A stretch of 14,997 bases of DNA from NCBI GenBank assembly GCA_946482045.1, contig CAMLPZ010000079.1, forward strand, positions 1 to 14,997, given 5' to 3'. Of the stretch, positions 1-7,151 are shown one piece after another (positions within the stretch are counted from its first letter, which is position 1; each line of letters begins with the position of its first letter). This DNA is from an uncultured Asticcacaulis sp. Its GTDB lineage: Bacteria > Pseudomonadota > Alphaproteobacteria > Caulobacterales > Caulobacteraceae. Position numbers and translations under genes: made by a program. The notes beneath the pieces are model-generated. The model was not told the origin of the DNA. It did no database searches and was given only the letters and a program-made list of their open reading frames with translations.

Positions 1-2
1 TT

Positions 3-83
3 ATTGTTGACGAGATCGGGCGGCACCTGTGGGACCGCTTTGCCCCTAAAAAAAGAAAGTCAAAGCCTGGCCATCTTGCGTGA
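3..83 (+). CDS. Possible C-terminal end of a gene cut by the left edge
   Basis: Frame 3 is open from the left edge to a TGA at 81-83 and encodes a 26-residue basic tail, beginning IVDEIGRHLWDRF and ending KPGHLA. The amphipathic stretch with a Trp-Asp-Arg-Phe motif followed by a Lys/Arg-rich tail looks like the end of a real protein rather than random translation. Frame 1 is also open to a TAG further on, but its composition is less protein-like. The family cannot be named from this fragment; a DNA-binding protein or transposase tail is possible but unproven. Confidence 0.3.
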   Translation: MVDEIGRHLWDRFAPKKRKSKPGHLA

Positions 84-296
84 TTAGGCTCAATCGCGCC
101 ATATCCGGAAGTGGAACTCGTTAGTGACGGTTGCGCATTCTTTGCCGGGTAGCGGAGATCGCGGTTCGCGGGTTAGGCGCAATTTCCCCAGATGACATTC
201 AAGGCGCTGGCGCCCGAGACAGTCACGGGCTTCAATGAATGGTACCGCGTCAAGCCCCGCCAGGCGCGATGATGATCGCGACAAAGCCAAAACTTT

Positions 297-331
297 GATC
301 GGTATGATGTCCATCAAAAATCATACCGATC
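297..331 (-). terminator. Perfect 12-bp hairpin just after the GH51 gene
   Basis: Arms GATCGGTATGAT (297-308) and ATCATACCGATC (320-331) are exact reverse complements separated by an 11-nt loop. Read on the minus strand the hairpin starts 13 nt after the stop codon of the arabinofuranosidase gene, where a terminator is expected. The tract that follows on that strand has only a short AAAGTTTT run, so it is not a textbook intrinsic terminator. It could instead stabilise the mRNA 3' end or be a protein-binding site. Confidence 0.45.
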
Positions 332-344
332 TAAGGTTATCGCC

Positions 345-2423
345 TCAGGCCTTCGCGAACGCGTAAAGCGCGACGCTGATGGGGGCGATCTTGAGCGCGG
401 AGCCGGTGGTGAACCGTCCTTCGGCGATCGTCACCTCCGGTGGCTTACCGACGACGTTTTCCGCCTCCAGCCGTGATCCGGTCAGCTTCCAGGTCCGGCC
501 GGTCTTTGCCGCGGCAAAGCTCTCCAGGTCGAGCTTCAGGCTGTGCGTCTGTTCGGTGGCGTTGACGACGGCGACCACCAGCGCCTTGCGGTCGGCCGTC
601 AGCGCGGCGGAAACGTCGAGCGGGTAGGTGGCGCTGCCGGCATTGACGCGAGGTTGATCCCCGCCCGCAGGGAAATCGGGCTTCGGCACGGGAAGGGCGC
701 CCGTGACCTCGACAGGGATCGTGCCGAAATGCTGGTTGTACATCTGGTATAGGCGGCCGGTGGCGCTGATGACCGACCGCGTGCGGTCGTGGTCGATCCA
801 GCCGGTGGCCATGGTGTAGCCCGCCATGTCGATGAAATCGGTGTGGCGGAAGAATTCGTGCAGGCACATGCCCATGGCCAGGCAGGTCTTCAGCGTCTGA
901 CGGAAGCTGTAGGCGTACTCGTCGAAGAAGACCTTGACCTTGCCTTCGTTGAGCTTGGGATGGCGGCGCTTGTACTCTTCCCAGCATTCGACCATGGTCA
1001 GGACGCGGTTGGCCGGCTGGCGCGCCCATTCGACCAGCGGGCGCTGAACGTCGAACAGCTTGCCGGTCGCCATGTCGAACTTCTTGTTTTCCGGCGGATA
1101 GGCGTGCGTCGCCAGGGCGTCGAACCGGCCCCAGGCATGCGTGATCATGCCATTGGCCCAGTCGCGTTCCGAACCGAATTCGACATTGGGCTGGCCGGCG
1201 ACAAAAATCCCTTGGCCCGTCGTCATCTCGTCGACGAAGCCGCCGGGCGCGATGATGTAGATCGACGGATCCACCTTCCGCATCGCATCGGCGAACAGGT
1301 TGTGCTTGATCACGTACTGCTTGAGCGGGATGTGCCCCATCTGCCAGTTGCCGTACATCTCGTTGCCGATGTTCCAGTACTTGACGCCATAGGGTTCGGG
1401 ATGACCGTTGGCGGCGCGTTTGGCGCCCCACTCGGTATCGGCGGCGCCGTTGACATATTCGACCTGCTCGGCGCCCGAGCGCGGACTGTCGAAGCCGGTG
1501 CTGATCGCCCAGGACGGTTCGGCATTGATCAGCCCGCACATCTGCAGCAGTTCGTCGACGCCGACGTCGTTAGGCTGGGCGAAGTTCCAAACCGGGTCGA
1601 GGACGGGCGGCCGCTTGTCCGGATCGCCAATCGTGTCCTTCCAGTCATAGGCCGAAATAAAGTTGCCGCCGGGGACGCGCAGGATCTTGCAATCCACCTC
1701 GCGCATCAGGGCGATGGTGTCGGCGCGGAAGCCCTTGACGTTATCGGCCGGCATCAGCGACACGGCGCCGATGCGGAAGCTGCCCGTGCCCGTACCAGTG
1801 ATTTCCAGCCTGGCGTCCTTGGTGTCGGCCTTGGGCGAGAAGCGCAGAGGTGCCTTGCTCCAATCTTGTGTCGCCGCGACCTTGACGGTCTGGCGATCAC
1901 CCGGCGCGCTGCCCCAGATCAGGGTCGCGGAGATATCGGTGCCGGCATCGGCGGCGATCACGACCCGGCCGGTATAGTCCTTGCCACCCGAGAGCGACAG
2001 GCCCGACTGGGCGATGCCGCGCGGCTCACTGCCGGCAAGCTGGATGCGGGGCGAATGCGCGCCCACCCACGGCGACGTTGTGTCCATGACGACACCGGCA
2101 TCCGGACCCACGGGCACCCACTTGTTGCTGTCGCGGTTTCGCCGGCCTTCGGGCTTTGGCACCGGTTTGGAATCGATGGGATGGTAGAACTTGCGGTCGT
2201 CCAGCACCTCGCTCCACAGACTGTGGTTGATCAGGTCGCCGATGTGCTCGAGGAAGCCGCCGTAGATAAACGGATTAATCGCCGGGCCTTCGCGCCCCGC
2301 GCCAATCGTGCAGCCTATCGTGGCCGCCTGCGCGAAGGCGGGCTGCGAAGCCAGCCCCGCGGCGATCGCTCCGGCGGCGACGCCTAAAGCACCGCGACGC
2401 GACAGGTTCATTGTCCTGGTCAT
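345..2423 (-). CDS. Exported alpha-L-arabinofuranosidase, GH51 type
   Basis: This 692-aa protein should release terminal alpha-L-arabinofuranose from arabinan or arabinoxylan fragments outside the cytoplasmic membrane. The N-terminus has a twin-arginine motif (LSRRGALG, residues 7-14), a hydrophobic stretch and a cleavage site near AFA-QA. Residues 45-80 carry the family-like INPFIYGGFLEH. A beta-sandwich, carbohydrate-binding-like insert lies at about 110-225. The barrel shows GGNF and then WNIGNEM, where Glu355 is the likely acid/base. FFDEYAY holds the likely nucleophile, Glu502. The C-terminal 100 residues look like the usual beta-sandwich. The ATG at 2423 is preferred to an in-frame start at 2465 because AGGGAG lies 8 nt before it and the Tat signal then sits at the true N-terminus. 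It stands alone, and a LacI-like operator upstream suggests sugar induction. The GH51 call is by motif memory; a related GH-A clan family is the alternative. Confidence 0.88.
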   Translation of the reverse strand: MTRTMNLSRRGALGVAAGAIAAGLASQPAFAQAATIGCTIGAGREGPAINPFIYGGFLEHIGDLINHSLWSEVLDDRKFYHPIDSKPVPKPEGRRNRDSNKWVPVGPDAGVVMDTTSPWVGAHSPRIQLAGSEPRGIAQSGLSLSGGKDYTGRVVIAADAGTDISATLIWGSAPGDRQTVKVAATQDWSKAPLRFSPKADTKDARLEITGTGTGSFRIGAVSLMPADNVKGFRADTIALMREVDCKILRVPGGNFISAYDWKDTIGDPDKRPPVLDPVWNFAQPNDVGVDELLQMCGLINAEPSWAISTGFDSPRSGAEQVEYVNGAADTEWGAKRAANGHPEPYGVKYWNIGNEMYGNWQMGHIPLKQYVIKHNLFADAMRKVDPSIYIIAPGGFVDEMTTGQGIFVAGQPNVEFGSERDWANGMITHAWGRFDALATHAYPPENKKFDMATGKLFDVQRPLVEWARQPANRVLTMVECWEEYKRRHPKLNEGKVKVFFDEYAYSFRQTLKTCLAMGMCLHEFFRHTDFIDMAGYTMATGWIDHDRTRSVISATGRLYQMYNQHFGTIPVEVTGALPVPKPDFPAGGDQPRVNAGSATYPLDVSAALTADRKALVVAVVNATEQTHSLKLDLESFAAAKTGRTWKLTGSRLEAENVVGKPPEVTIAEGRFTTGSALKIAPISVALYAFAKA

Positions 2424-2746
2424 CCTTGTCTCCCTGTTTTTATTTGCGTTGCGGCTGGCCGGCATGATCGCGCGGGGCTGTTACGGGCCGGGCAGGAAGA
2501 CAGCTATGGCCGCGGGCGGTCACGCCCACGCGGGTCCTGGATTTCATGATGCACTCCCAATCTCTGCCCGGTCATTTTCGCCGGCCAATTCAGCGTTTTC
2601 CGCTGTTGTGATAGCGCTACCATGATTTGTCGCTCATGAAAAGCGTATTGTCAGACTTTTTATATCCGACATGACGAACACGCCCGCGCGGGATCAGGCG
2701 CGCAAGCTCAAGAGGTCATGGAACCGAGGCTGTCGCGAGGTGGCGA
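2424..2746. other. Intergenic region upstream of GH51
   Basis: These 323 bases between the GH51 start and the end of the double-receiver gene hold no convincing ORF. They contain the LacI-like operator at 2609-2622 and a GC-rich hairpin at 2511-2532 (GGGCG, GTCA loop, CGCCC core). An AT-rich patch at about 2641-2672 (tatccgac region) could hold the minus-strand promoter for GH51, but no -35/-10 pair at good spacing could be picked. If the promoter is near the operator, the GH51 mRNA has a leader of more than 150 nt. Confidence 0.5.
2609..2622 (-). promoter_or_regulatory. LacI-family-like operator upstream of GH51
   Basis: Reading TGGTAGCGCTATCA on the minus strand, this is a 14-bp palindrome with a single mismatch and a central CG inside AGCGCT. 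LacI-family repressors bind even palindromes with a central CG, and the AGCGCT core resembles sugar-responsive operators known from Caulobacter-type bacteria. It lies 186 bp upstream of the arabinofuranosidase start codon, fitting local sugar-responsive control. No LacI-family gene is in the window, so the regulator would be encoded elsewhere. Confidence 0.55.
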
Positions 2747-3514
2747 TCAGGCGACCATCAGCCCGGCCACTGCATTGGCGAAGGCCATCGCCGTGAAGGG
2801 CTTGCTGATTTCGGCGTCGGCGCCGGCCTGCAGCGCGGCGGAGACGGCGCGTTCGGGCGAAATGCGTTCGCCCAGGCCGGCCGACATGGCCAGGACCTTG
2901 ACCGAGGGCCAGCTGCGCTTGATGCGCTTGATGCCTTCCAGCCCGCCGATGCCCGGCATGAAGATGTCGCAGACGGCCACGTCGATGTGGCCGATATCGA
3001 CATTGGTCAGGGCCTCTTCCATCGACTGCGCCGTACTGACACGGAAGCCGCTGTCCTCCAGCATCTGGGCCGTCAGCTTCAGCACGGTCTGGCTGTCCTC
3101 GACGACCAGGGCGTGGCGGCGGCGTGACCCTTGCGCATAATCCTGCTCGGCGGCGGCGACGATGGCGCCGATCTGCTTGCGCGAAAAAGGCTTCTGCAGG
3201 ACATAGTCGGCGCGGGCGCGGCGCGCTTCATCGAGCGTGTGGTTGATATCCTCGGCGCGGTTGCCGGCGGTCATGACGGCGATGGCGGCGTCATTGGCCA
3301 GTTCGCGGATCTGGGGCAGGGCGCTGAGGCTATTGTCCTCGCCCAGGAAGACGTCGACGAAGATCAGGCCCGGCTTGTGGCGGATGATCGCTTGCAAACC
3401 CTCTTCGAGGGAGCGCGCGTGCACCGTGCGCCAGTCCTGGTCGTTCAGCATGCGGGCAATGATCTGCGACTGGGTGAAGCTGTCCTCGATGATAAGCGCC
3501 AGACCTTCGGTCAC
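2747..3514 (-). CDS. Double-receiver response regulator without output domain
   Basis: The 255-aa protein is two CheY-like receiver domains in tandem. In the first, the acidic pair is Glu10-Asp11, the phospho-acceptor is Asp54 (IFVDVFL), Thr82 lies in VMTAG and Lys108 in QKPF. In the second, the matching residues are Glu139-Asp140, Asp183 (VCDIFMPG), Ser211 (AMSAG) and Lys238 (SKPF). Both therefore look phosphorylatable. There is no DNA-binding, GGDEF or kinase domain, so it would act through protein contacts or a phosphorelay. The GTG at 3514 is chosen because GGGAG lies about 9 nt upstream and the receiver fold begins at once; a TTG at 3550 would add 12 residues with no better ribosome site. 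No histidine kinase is adjacent. The paired receiver layout recalls PleD-like proteins that have lost their output domain. Confidence 0.85.
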   Translation of the reverse strand: MTEGLALIIEDSFTQSQIIARMLNDQDWRTVHARSLEEGLQAIIRHKPGLIFVDVFLGEDNSLSALPQIRELANDAAIAVMTAGNRAEDINHTLDEARRARADYVLQKPFSRKQIGAIVAAAEQDYAQGSRRRHALVVEDSQTVLKLTAQMLEDSGFRVSTAQSMEEALTNVDIGHIDVAVCDIFMPGIGGLEGIKRIKRSWPSVKVLAMSAGLGERISPERAVSAALQAGADAEISKPFTAMAFANAVAGLMVA

Positions 3515-3630
3515 TTCCGTCTCCCGTGTGATATCGGGAAGCCGTCTCAACCCGCGTTGAGCTATCCCATCTGTTGGGCCAAGCTAGGGGCTGAGCGTTT
3601 CGGTTGGGTTAACAGGGCAACCGATTGCAT

Positions 3631-3737
3631 CTAGAGCGATGTGCGGAAAAGTGTGGGCGGTTTTCCGCTTAAACATCGCGACAAAAACAAATAATGAGAG
3701 CATGATCGCGATTCAAACTAAACGCATCCTGCTCTAA
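3631..3737. repeat. MITE-like intergenic repeat with CTAGAGC ends
   Basis: The 107-bp element opens with CTAGAGC (3631-3637) and closes with GCTCTAA (3731-3737), near-inverted termini. Inside is a perfect 8-bp hairpin, GCGGAAAA (3643-3650) with TTTTCCGC (3661-3668) and a 10-nt loop. A second feature is the segment around GAGCATGATCGCGATT. The CTAGAGC end, GCGGAAAAGTG core and GAGCATGATC words match a style of small intergenic repeat common in alphaproteobacterial genomes. It lies between the double-receiver and DUF805 genes and contains no ORF. Copy number and mobility cannot be judged from one copy. Confidence 0.6.
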
Positions 3738-3785
3738 GTACGAAAACGTGGCGGTCTTCGAATGCCGCGTGACTGCCTGCGGCGT

Positions 3786-4241
3786 TCACGGTGCGCGCAG
3801 GACAAACGGCGCTCCGAAGCGATTCTGGCCGCGATTGCCGGGGATCAGCCCGATCAGGACCAGCACGGTCATGGGCATCAGAATAAGTATGTAGCCCGCC
3901 TGATCGGCCAGGGTCCGGCCGATAGCGGCATCCTCGGAGCGGCCGCCCGAAAAAGTGCCGAAGCCGCCGAAGGTGATCAGGGCGTACCAACACAGGCTTA
4001 CGACATAGCCAAGGATGACGGCATAGGGTACGATCATCCATGCGCCCGATCGGTTCCAGTCGTGCAGCCGCTTGATGGCCAGGCACAGGGCCGGATAGTT
4101 GAGGACGGGAATGATCAGGAAGCCGATGACGGGTAGGGTGGCGCTGAAAATCTGCGTCACGATGATGGCGGCCATAGCCGTGCCGTACACCCTGCGGCCG
4201 ATGCGCCCGAACGGCGAGAGAAAGAGCTTTACCCAATCCAT
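3786..4241 (-). CDS. DUF805 family inner-membrane protein
   Basis: The 151-aa protein fits DUF805: an N-terminal FLSPFGRIGRRVYG segment, the conserved AIKRLHDWNRSGAW loop, and the C-terminal IPGNRGQNRFGAPF signature. Hydrophobic segments at about residues 23-45, 66-90 and 115-135 suggest three to four membrane helices. The biochemical role of DUF805 proteins is not established. ATG 4241 is chosen over an upstream GTG at 4259 because GGAGGG sits 7 nt before it and lies inside the longer reading. It is divergent from the single-receiver gene across 171 bp. Nothing in the neighbourhood ties it to a pathway. Confidence 0.85.
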   Translation of the reverse strand: MDWVKLFLSPFGRIGRRVYGTAMAAIIVTQIFSATLPVIGFLIIPVLNYPALCLAIKRLHDWNRSGAWMIVPYAVILGYVVSLCWYALITFGGFGTFSGGRSEDAAIGRTLADQAGYILILMPMTVLVLIGLIPGNRGQNRFGAPFVLRAP

Positions 4242-4412
4242 TCGTGCCCTCCGGTTCACGCCATCATGGCACGGCAGGCTTGCTATTGCGTAAACCTGGC
4301 AATCAAAGGCGACGTTACGTTAGCCATCGACAATTATCATTTCAATCGATTGCATGTACTGATTGCTTATATGGAATCCGGTATCCTGTCCTTCCGAGCG
4401 GGAGGCACCAAA

Positions 4413-4793
4413 GTGAGCAAGGGTCGCATTCTTATCGCCGAGGACTTTTTGCCGGCCGCCTTTATGGTGGAGGAGATGGCAAGGGACCTGGACTTCGACG
4501 CCGACGTCGTATCGAACGGCCGCGAAGCCGTGGCCCGGGCGCAGGCGAACCGTTATGTCGCCATCCTGATGGACGTCGAAATGCCGGTCATGGATGGCAT
4601 CGAAGCGACTGCGTTGATCCGCAAGATCGAACAGACGGCGGGGTTCCAGCGCAACCCGATCATCGGCATGACGGGGCATACCTCCCAGGGCGTGCGGGTG
4701 TTGTGTCAGCGCGCCGGTATGGACAGCTTCCTGCTTAAGCCGTTCACGATCACCGATCTCGAAGCCGCGCTCGATAAGGTGAGGGTGGGATGA
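4413..4793 (+). CDS. Single-domain response regulator (CheY-like receiver)
   Basis: The 126-aa protein is one receiver domain: Glu10-Asp11 acidic pair, phospho-acceptor Asp54 in ILMDVEMPVMDG, Thr87 in GMTGH, Lys109 in LLKPF. The EMPVMDG and GMTGHT wording is typical of receivers found in hybrid histidine kinases and phosphorelays. There is no output domain, so it probably signals by binding a partner or passing phosphate to a histidine phosphotransferase. GTG 4413 is preferred to an ATG at 4266: GGGAGG lies about 8 nt upstream and the domain starts directly, while the 49 extra residues of the longer frame resemble no protein. It ends 8 bp from a converging gene. No kinase is nearby. Confidence 0.87.
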   Translation: MSKGRILIAEDFLPAAFMVEEMARDLDFDADVVSNGREAVARAQANRYVAILMDVEMPVMDGIEATALIRKIEQTAGFQRNPIIGMTGHTSQGVRVLCQRAGMDSFLLKPFTITDLEAALDKVRVG

Positions 4794-4801
4794 GGAAAGG
4801 T

Positions 4802-5356
4802 TCAGTCGGATGGCTGTTCCGCACCATTTTTCCTGGCGATCAGGTCCGGATCGAGTAGCCAGAGCAAGAGGGCACCATTTGCGTCAGGGATCTGTACCGG
4901 CGCGGTTATGACCTTACGGAAGTCCGCCGATGAGGACAGCGCGTAGCATTTGCCGTCTACATATTTGCGCCAGTCGTTAAGCGCGATGGAGGGCGCGTGG
5001 ACATCGTCGGACGCGGCGGCGGCTGTGTAAGACGCGCGGTATTTACGCAGGAACTGGTCGCCTTCGGTTGTCCGGGAAGCCAGCGCTTCGTCAGCCATGG
5101 CAGAAGCCGTCCCAGCGGGAATCCCGGCTGCAACGGCGTTCGCAATAACAGGCGCAAGCGTCTTTTCGGCGGCCTGAGGGGCGACTTGGTAGCCAGCGAT
5201 TTCACATAATGGCCGCATATAGAGAAAGTCGGCGATATCGGCGAACTTGCGTTCGAAAACCTTGTGACTGGGCCTGACAGGTTGGGCATCGGCCGGGGCC
5301 GACGGGGCGGTCGCACATATCATCAGGCTCAAGACAGCTAAGCCTGAAAATCGCAT
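4802..5356 (-). CDS. Exported protein of unknown function
   Basis: The 184-aa product has a Sec-type signal peptide (MRFSGLAVLSLMICATAPSA, likely cleaved near ADA-QP) and should be periplasmic. The mature part is mostly helical and Ala-rich, with two cysteines in PLCEIAGY and DGKCYAL that could form a disulphide. I recognise no family. The ATG at 5356 places the signal peptide at the N-terminus; an in-frame ATG at 5383 has no ribosome site. The upstream AAGAGA is weak. It follows the polysaccharide deacetylase on the same strand after 68 bp and may be the last gene of that run. Confidence 0.7.
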   Translation of the reverse strand: MRFSGLAVLSLMICATAPSAPADAQPVRPSHKVFERKFADIADFLYMRPLCEIAGYQVAPQAAEKTLAPVIANAVAAGIPAGTASAMADEALASRTTEGDQFLRKYRASYTAAAASDDVHAPSIALNDWRKYVDGKCYALSSSADFRKVITAPVQIPDANGALLLWLLDPDLIARKNGAEQPSD

Positions 5357-5424
5357 GATCGTCTCTTGATTTTTATGGGGCATAAGATGGGCACATCGTC
5401 TGCCTACTGCAATTGAGCGCCACT

Positions 5425-6345
5425 TTAAAGTCCCAATGCCTCCAGCTTTGGCGCCTCATAAGGGCCGTCTTCGGCGGGATAGCGCAGCCGCGCCTCGAAG
5501 CGGCCATCGGCCTTGGCTGCGGCCCAGACCAGGCTCTGGCCCGACGGCAGGGTGGCGTAGGCCTGGCTGAACTCCGGTTGCGCAAAGGCAGTGCCGGCAG
5601 CGGTCAGCCGCCAGCCCTTCACCTTGAACATATCCAGTGCGTCGCCGAGGAAAAGCCCGGCCGCGACATTGTGATGCAGCAGCAGGGTGTGATCGAGCGA
5701 GCGGCCGAAGACTTCCTGCGCCAGGCCGTCATAGAATGTCGCGCGGTCCCACAGATGATCGAGATACGCCTTCCGCCACGGCGCAAGATCGGTTTTCGGA
5801 TCGGCTCTCAGGCGCGCCGCGAGCTTGCTGGCGTAGAACCAGTCCGAGGTGTCGATGGTGACGTGGCCGATGCTGTAACCGGCGTTCTTCAAAAGGGCGC
5901 GAAGGGCGTCCCGGCCCTCGGCTGTCTTGCCTTCGCCCAGGAACGGATAGCGGAAGATCTTGCGAAAGCCGGAATAGGGGGAAAGCAGGGCTTCGCATTT
6001 GAGAATGTCAGCCATATATTCTTCCGGATCGGCGCCGGAATAGTAGCGGTGCGAGAAGGTGTGGTTGCCGAGGATATGGCCGTCGTCGGACCACGCCTTG
6101 CGGACATCGAACGGCGCGCCGGGCGTAAGGTACCTGCCGGCGATAAAGCCCGCTGCCTGGATGCCGTGGGCGGCCAACGCCTTGCGGATGGCTGCGTCGC
6201 GCGACTGGCCGGACATCAGCGGGTCGTCCGACAGATCGAAGTCATCGACCGTGACGGCGATGCCGGGGGCGCGCGCCGCTGCGAACGTGTCGGAGGCGGC
6301 GAGGGCCAATGCACCAATGCTGCCGAGGAGAGCGCGTCTGTTCAT
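5425..6345 (-). CDS. Exported polysaccharide deacetylase (NodB-homology, CE4)
   Basis: The 306-aa protein should remove N- or O-acetyl groups from an extracytoplasmic polysaccharide, using one divalent metal. The CE4 motifs occur in order: VTVDDFD with Asp34-Asp35, where the first Asp is the usual catalytic base and the second a metal ligand; GNHTFSH with metal ligands His95 and His99; RYPF (132-135); DTSDW (165-169); and LLLHHN with His224. A short N-terminal signal (MNRRALLGSIGALALAAS) has an Arg pair and could be Tat or Sec. Substrate (peptidoglycan, chitooligosaccharide or exopolysaccharide) cannot be inferred. Its ATG overlaps the stop of a tentative 53-aa ORF and has no clear ribosome site, so coupled translation is possible. 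It is probably co-transcribed with the Rnk pair upstream. Confidence 0.9.
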   Translation of the reverse strand: MNRRALLGSIGALALAASDTFAAARAPGIAVTVDDFDLSDDPLMSGQSRDAAIRKALAAHGIQAAGFIAGRYLTPGAPFDVRKAWSDDGHILGNHTFSHRYYSGADPEEYMADILKCEALLSPYSGFRKIFRYPFLGEGKTAEGRDALRALLKNAGYSIGHVTIDTSDWFYASKLAARLRADPKTDLAPWRKAYLDHLWDRATFYDGLAQEVFGRSLDHTLLLHHNVAAGLFLGDALDMFKVKGWRLTAAGTAFAQPEFSQAYATLPSGQSLVWAAAKADGRFEARLRYPAEDGPYEAPKLEALGL

Positions 6346-6503
6346 GCCATCGTCATATCACGCCCGTTGATTGCCGTCTCTAACTGTGGACCAAAGGCGC
6401 CAGAGGCGAAGACTTCGAGGCGCAGCAGCCAGAAGGCCAGGCTATAGCCGGCGTCGGTCCACGCAGCCTGGGTCCAGAAGCCTCTGTTTTCGTAAGCCGT
6501 CAT
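6342..6503 (-). CDS. Tentative 53-aa small protein coupled to the deacetylase
   Basis: This ORF starts MTAYENRGFWTQAAW and is rich in Trp and Phe. Its middle has the high third-position GC seen in neighbouring genes, and its TGA overlaps the deacetylase ATG by 4 nt, the usual geometry of coupled genes. Against it, there is no good ribosome-binding site before 6503 and I recognise no family. It could be a small real protein, or a leftover of a longer gene that keeps translation going into the deacetylase. The central run DAGYSLAFWLLRLEVF could be a membrane-seeking helix. Confidence 0.4.
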   Translation of the reverse strand: MTAYENRGFWTQAAWTDAGYSLAFWLLRLEVFASGAFGPQLETAINGRDMTMA

Positions 6504-6526
6504 TGGTTTCGATACAGTGGACCTGG

Positions 6527-6706
6527 CTACCCGATCCCACCCTGGCTGACGACATAGAGCGCGGCGCATACCAGCACCAGTCCGCCGAGCGCCGCCAGCA
6601 GAACCGGACCGCGCGTATTGGTGGGTGGCTTGCCGATATAGTCGTCGTGATACTGGCGCGGACAGTCGGGACGGGGGGCCGTTTTGGCTTTGTCGTTGGG
6701 GGGCAT
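6527..6706 (-). CDS. Small single-pass membrane protein
   Basis: The 59-aa product has a polar, Pro/Lys-rich N-terminus (MPPNDKAKTAP) and one clear membrane helix at about residues 33-53 (PVLLAALGGLVLVCAALYVV), ending in a short Ser-Gln-Gly-rich tail. The start is well supported: GGAGG lies 7 nt before the ATG. A frame opening upstream at 6796 is only an extension without this signal. It begins 16 bp after the second Rnk-like gene on the same strand, so it is very likely in the same transcript. No family is recognised. Confidence 0.65.
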   Translation of the reverse strand: MPPNDKAKTAPRPDCPRQYHDDYIGKPPTNTRGPVLLAALGGLVLVCAALYVVSQGGIG

Positions 6707-6722
6707 GAGGTTCCTCCAGGGA

Positions 6723-7151
6723 TCAGTTCGGCCGGCCGGGAAAGGGCACGACCACGCCCTCGCGGCGCGGGGCCGGAGGCGAAGGGTTGCGGACATTCAG
6801 TATGGTAATGGGTTCGGGGCATTCGCTGCGCCATTCGGCCTCTATGACGTCGCCGGCCTGGTAGCCCAACAGCGCCACGCCGATCGGGCTGTCGAGCGCC
6901 AGGCAATGGCCGTCGGGCCTGTAGTCGGCCGCCAGGACCAGCGTCCGTTCCTCTGCGGGCGCATCATTGATGCGGAACCGGACGCGGCTGCCCAGGCGGA
7001 CCAACGGGAATGGCTCTTCTCCCGGCAGCAAAAGGCGCGCCGTTTCCAGCTTTTGGCGGACGATGCGTTCAAAGGGCTCCTTCGAACCGTTCAGCCGGTC
7101 GAACAACTGGCGCAGCAGGCGGTAGTCACGGACCTGGAGCACCGGGGTCAT
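6723..7151 (-). CDS. Second Rnk/GreA-family C-terminal domain protein
   Basis: The 142-aa protein has a helical N-terminus (residues 1-45) and then the FKBP-like fold shared by Rnk and the GreA/GreB C-terminus; the signature LDSPIGVALLGYQAGDVIE is at about 88-106. GreA/GreB act in the RNA polymerase secondary channel through a long coiled coil; Rnk proteins have only a short one, bind polymerase and regulate nucleoside diphosphate kinase. The start overlaps the stop of the preceding rnk by 4 nt (ATGA), so the two are translationally coupled. The C-terminal tail after residue 120 is Pro/Arg-rich and not part of the fold. It is clearly a diverged paralogue rather than a duplicate: little identity remains outside the PIG/PVG-ALLG core. 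Confidence 0.83.
   Translation of the reverse strand: MTPVLQVRDYRLLRQLFDRLNGSKEPFERIVRQKLETARLLLPGEEPFPLVRLGSRVRFRINDAPAEERTLVLAADYRPDGHCLALDSPIGVALLGYQAGDVIEAEWRSECPEPITILNVRNPSPPAPRREGVVVPFPGRPN

Noticed and set aside
90..317. 75-aa frame on - before GH51
   Set aside because: No ribosome site, overlaps the hairpin, no recognisable family; composition does not match neighbouring genes.
445..2387. Long open frames opposite or out of phase to the GH51 gene (for example 789-2387 on + and 445-1539 on -)
   Set aside because: They are Arg/Pro-rich or repeat-like translations created by high third-base GC of the true gene; no motif or ribosome site, while the GH51 frame has catalytic motifs and a signal peptide.
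4320..4412. CAATCGATTG palindrome and repeated GATTGC words before the single-receiver gene as an operator or promoter
   Set aside because: Short, AT-rich words with no -35/-10 pair at good spacing; not enough for a call.
5413..6447. 344-aa frame on + over the deacetylase
   Set aside because: Antisense frame; all five CE4 motifs are in the minus-strand frame.
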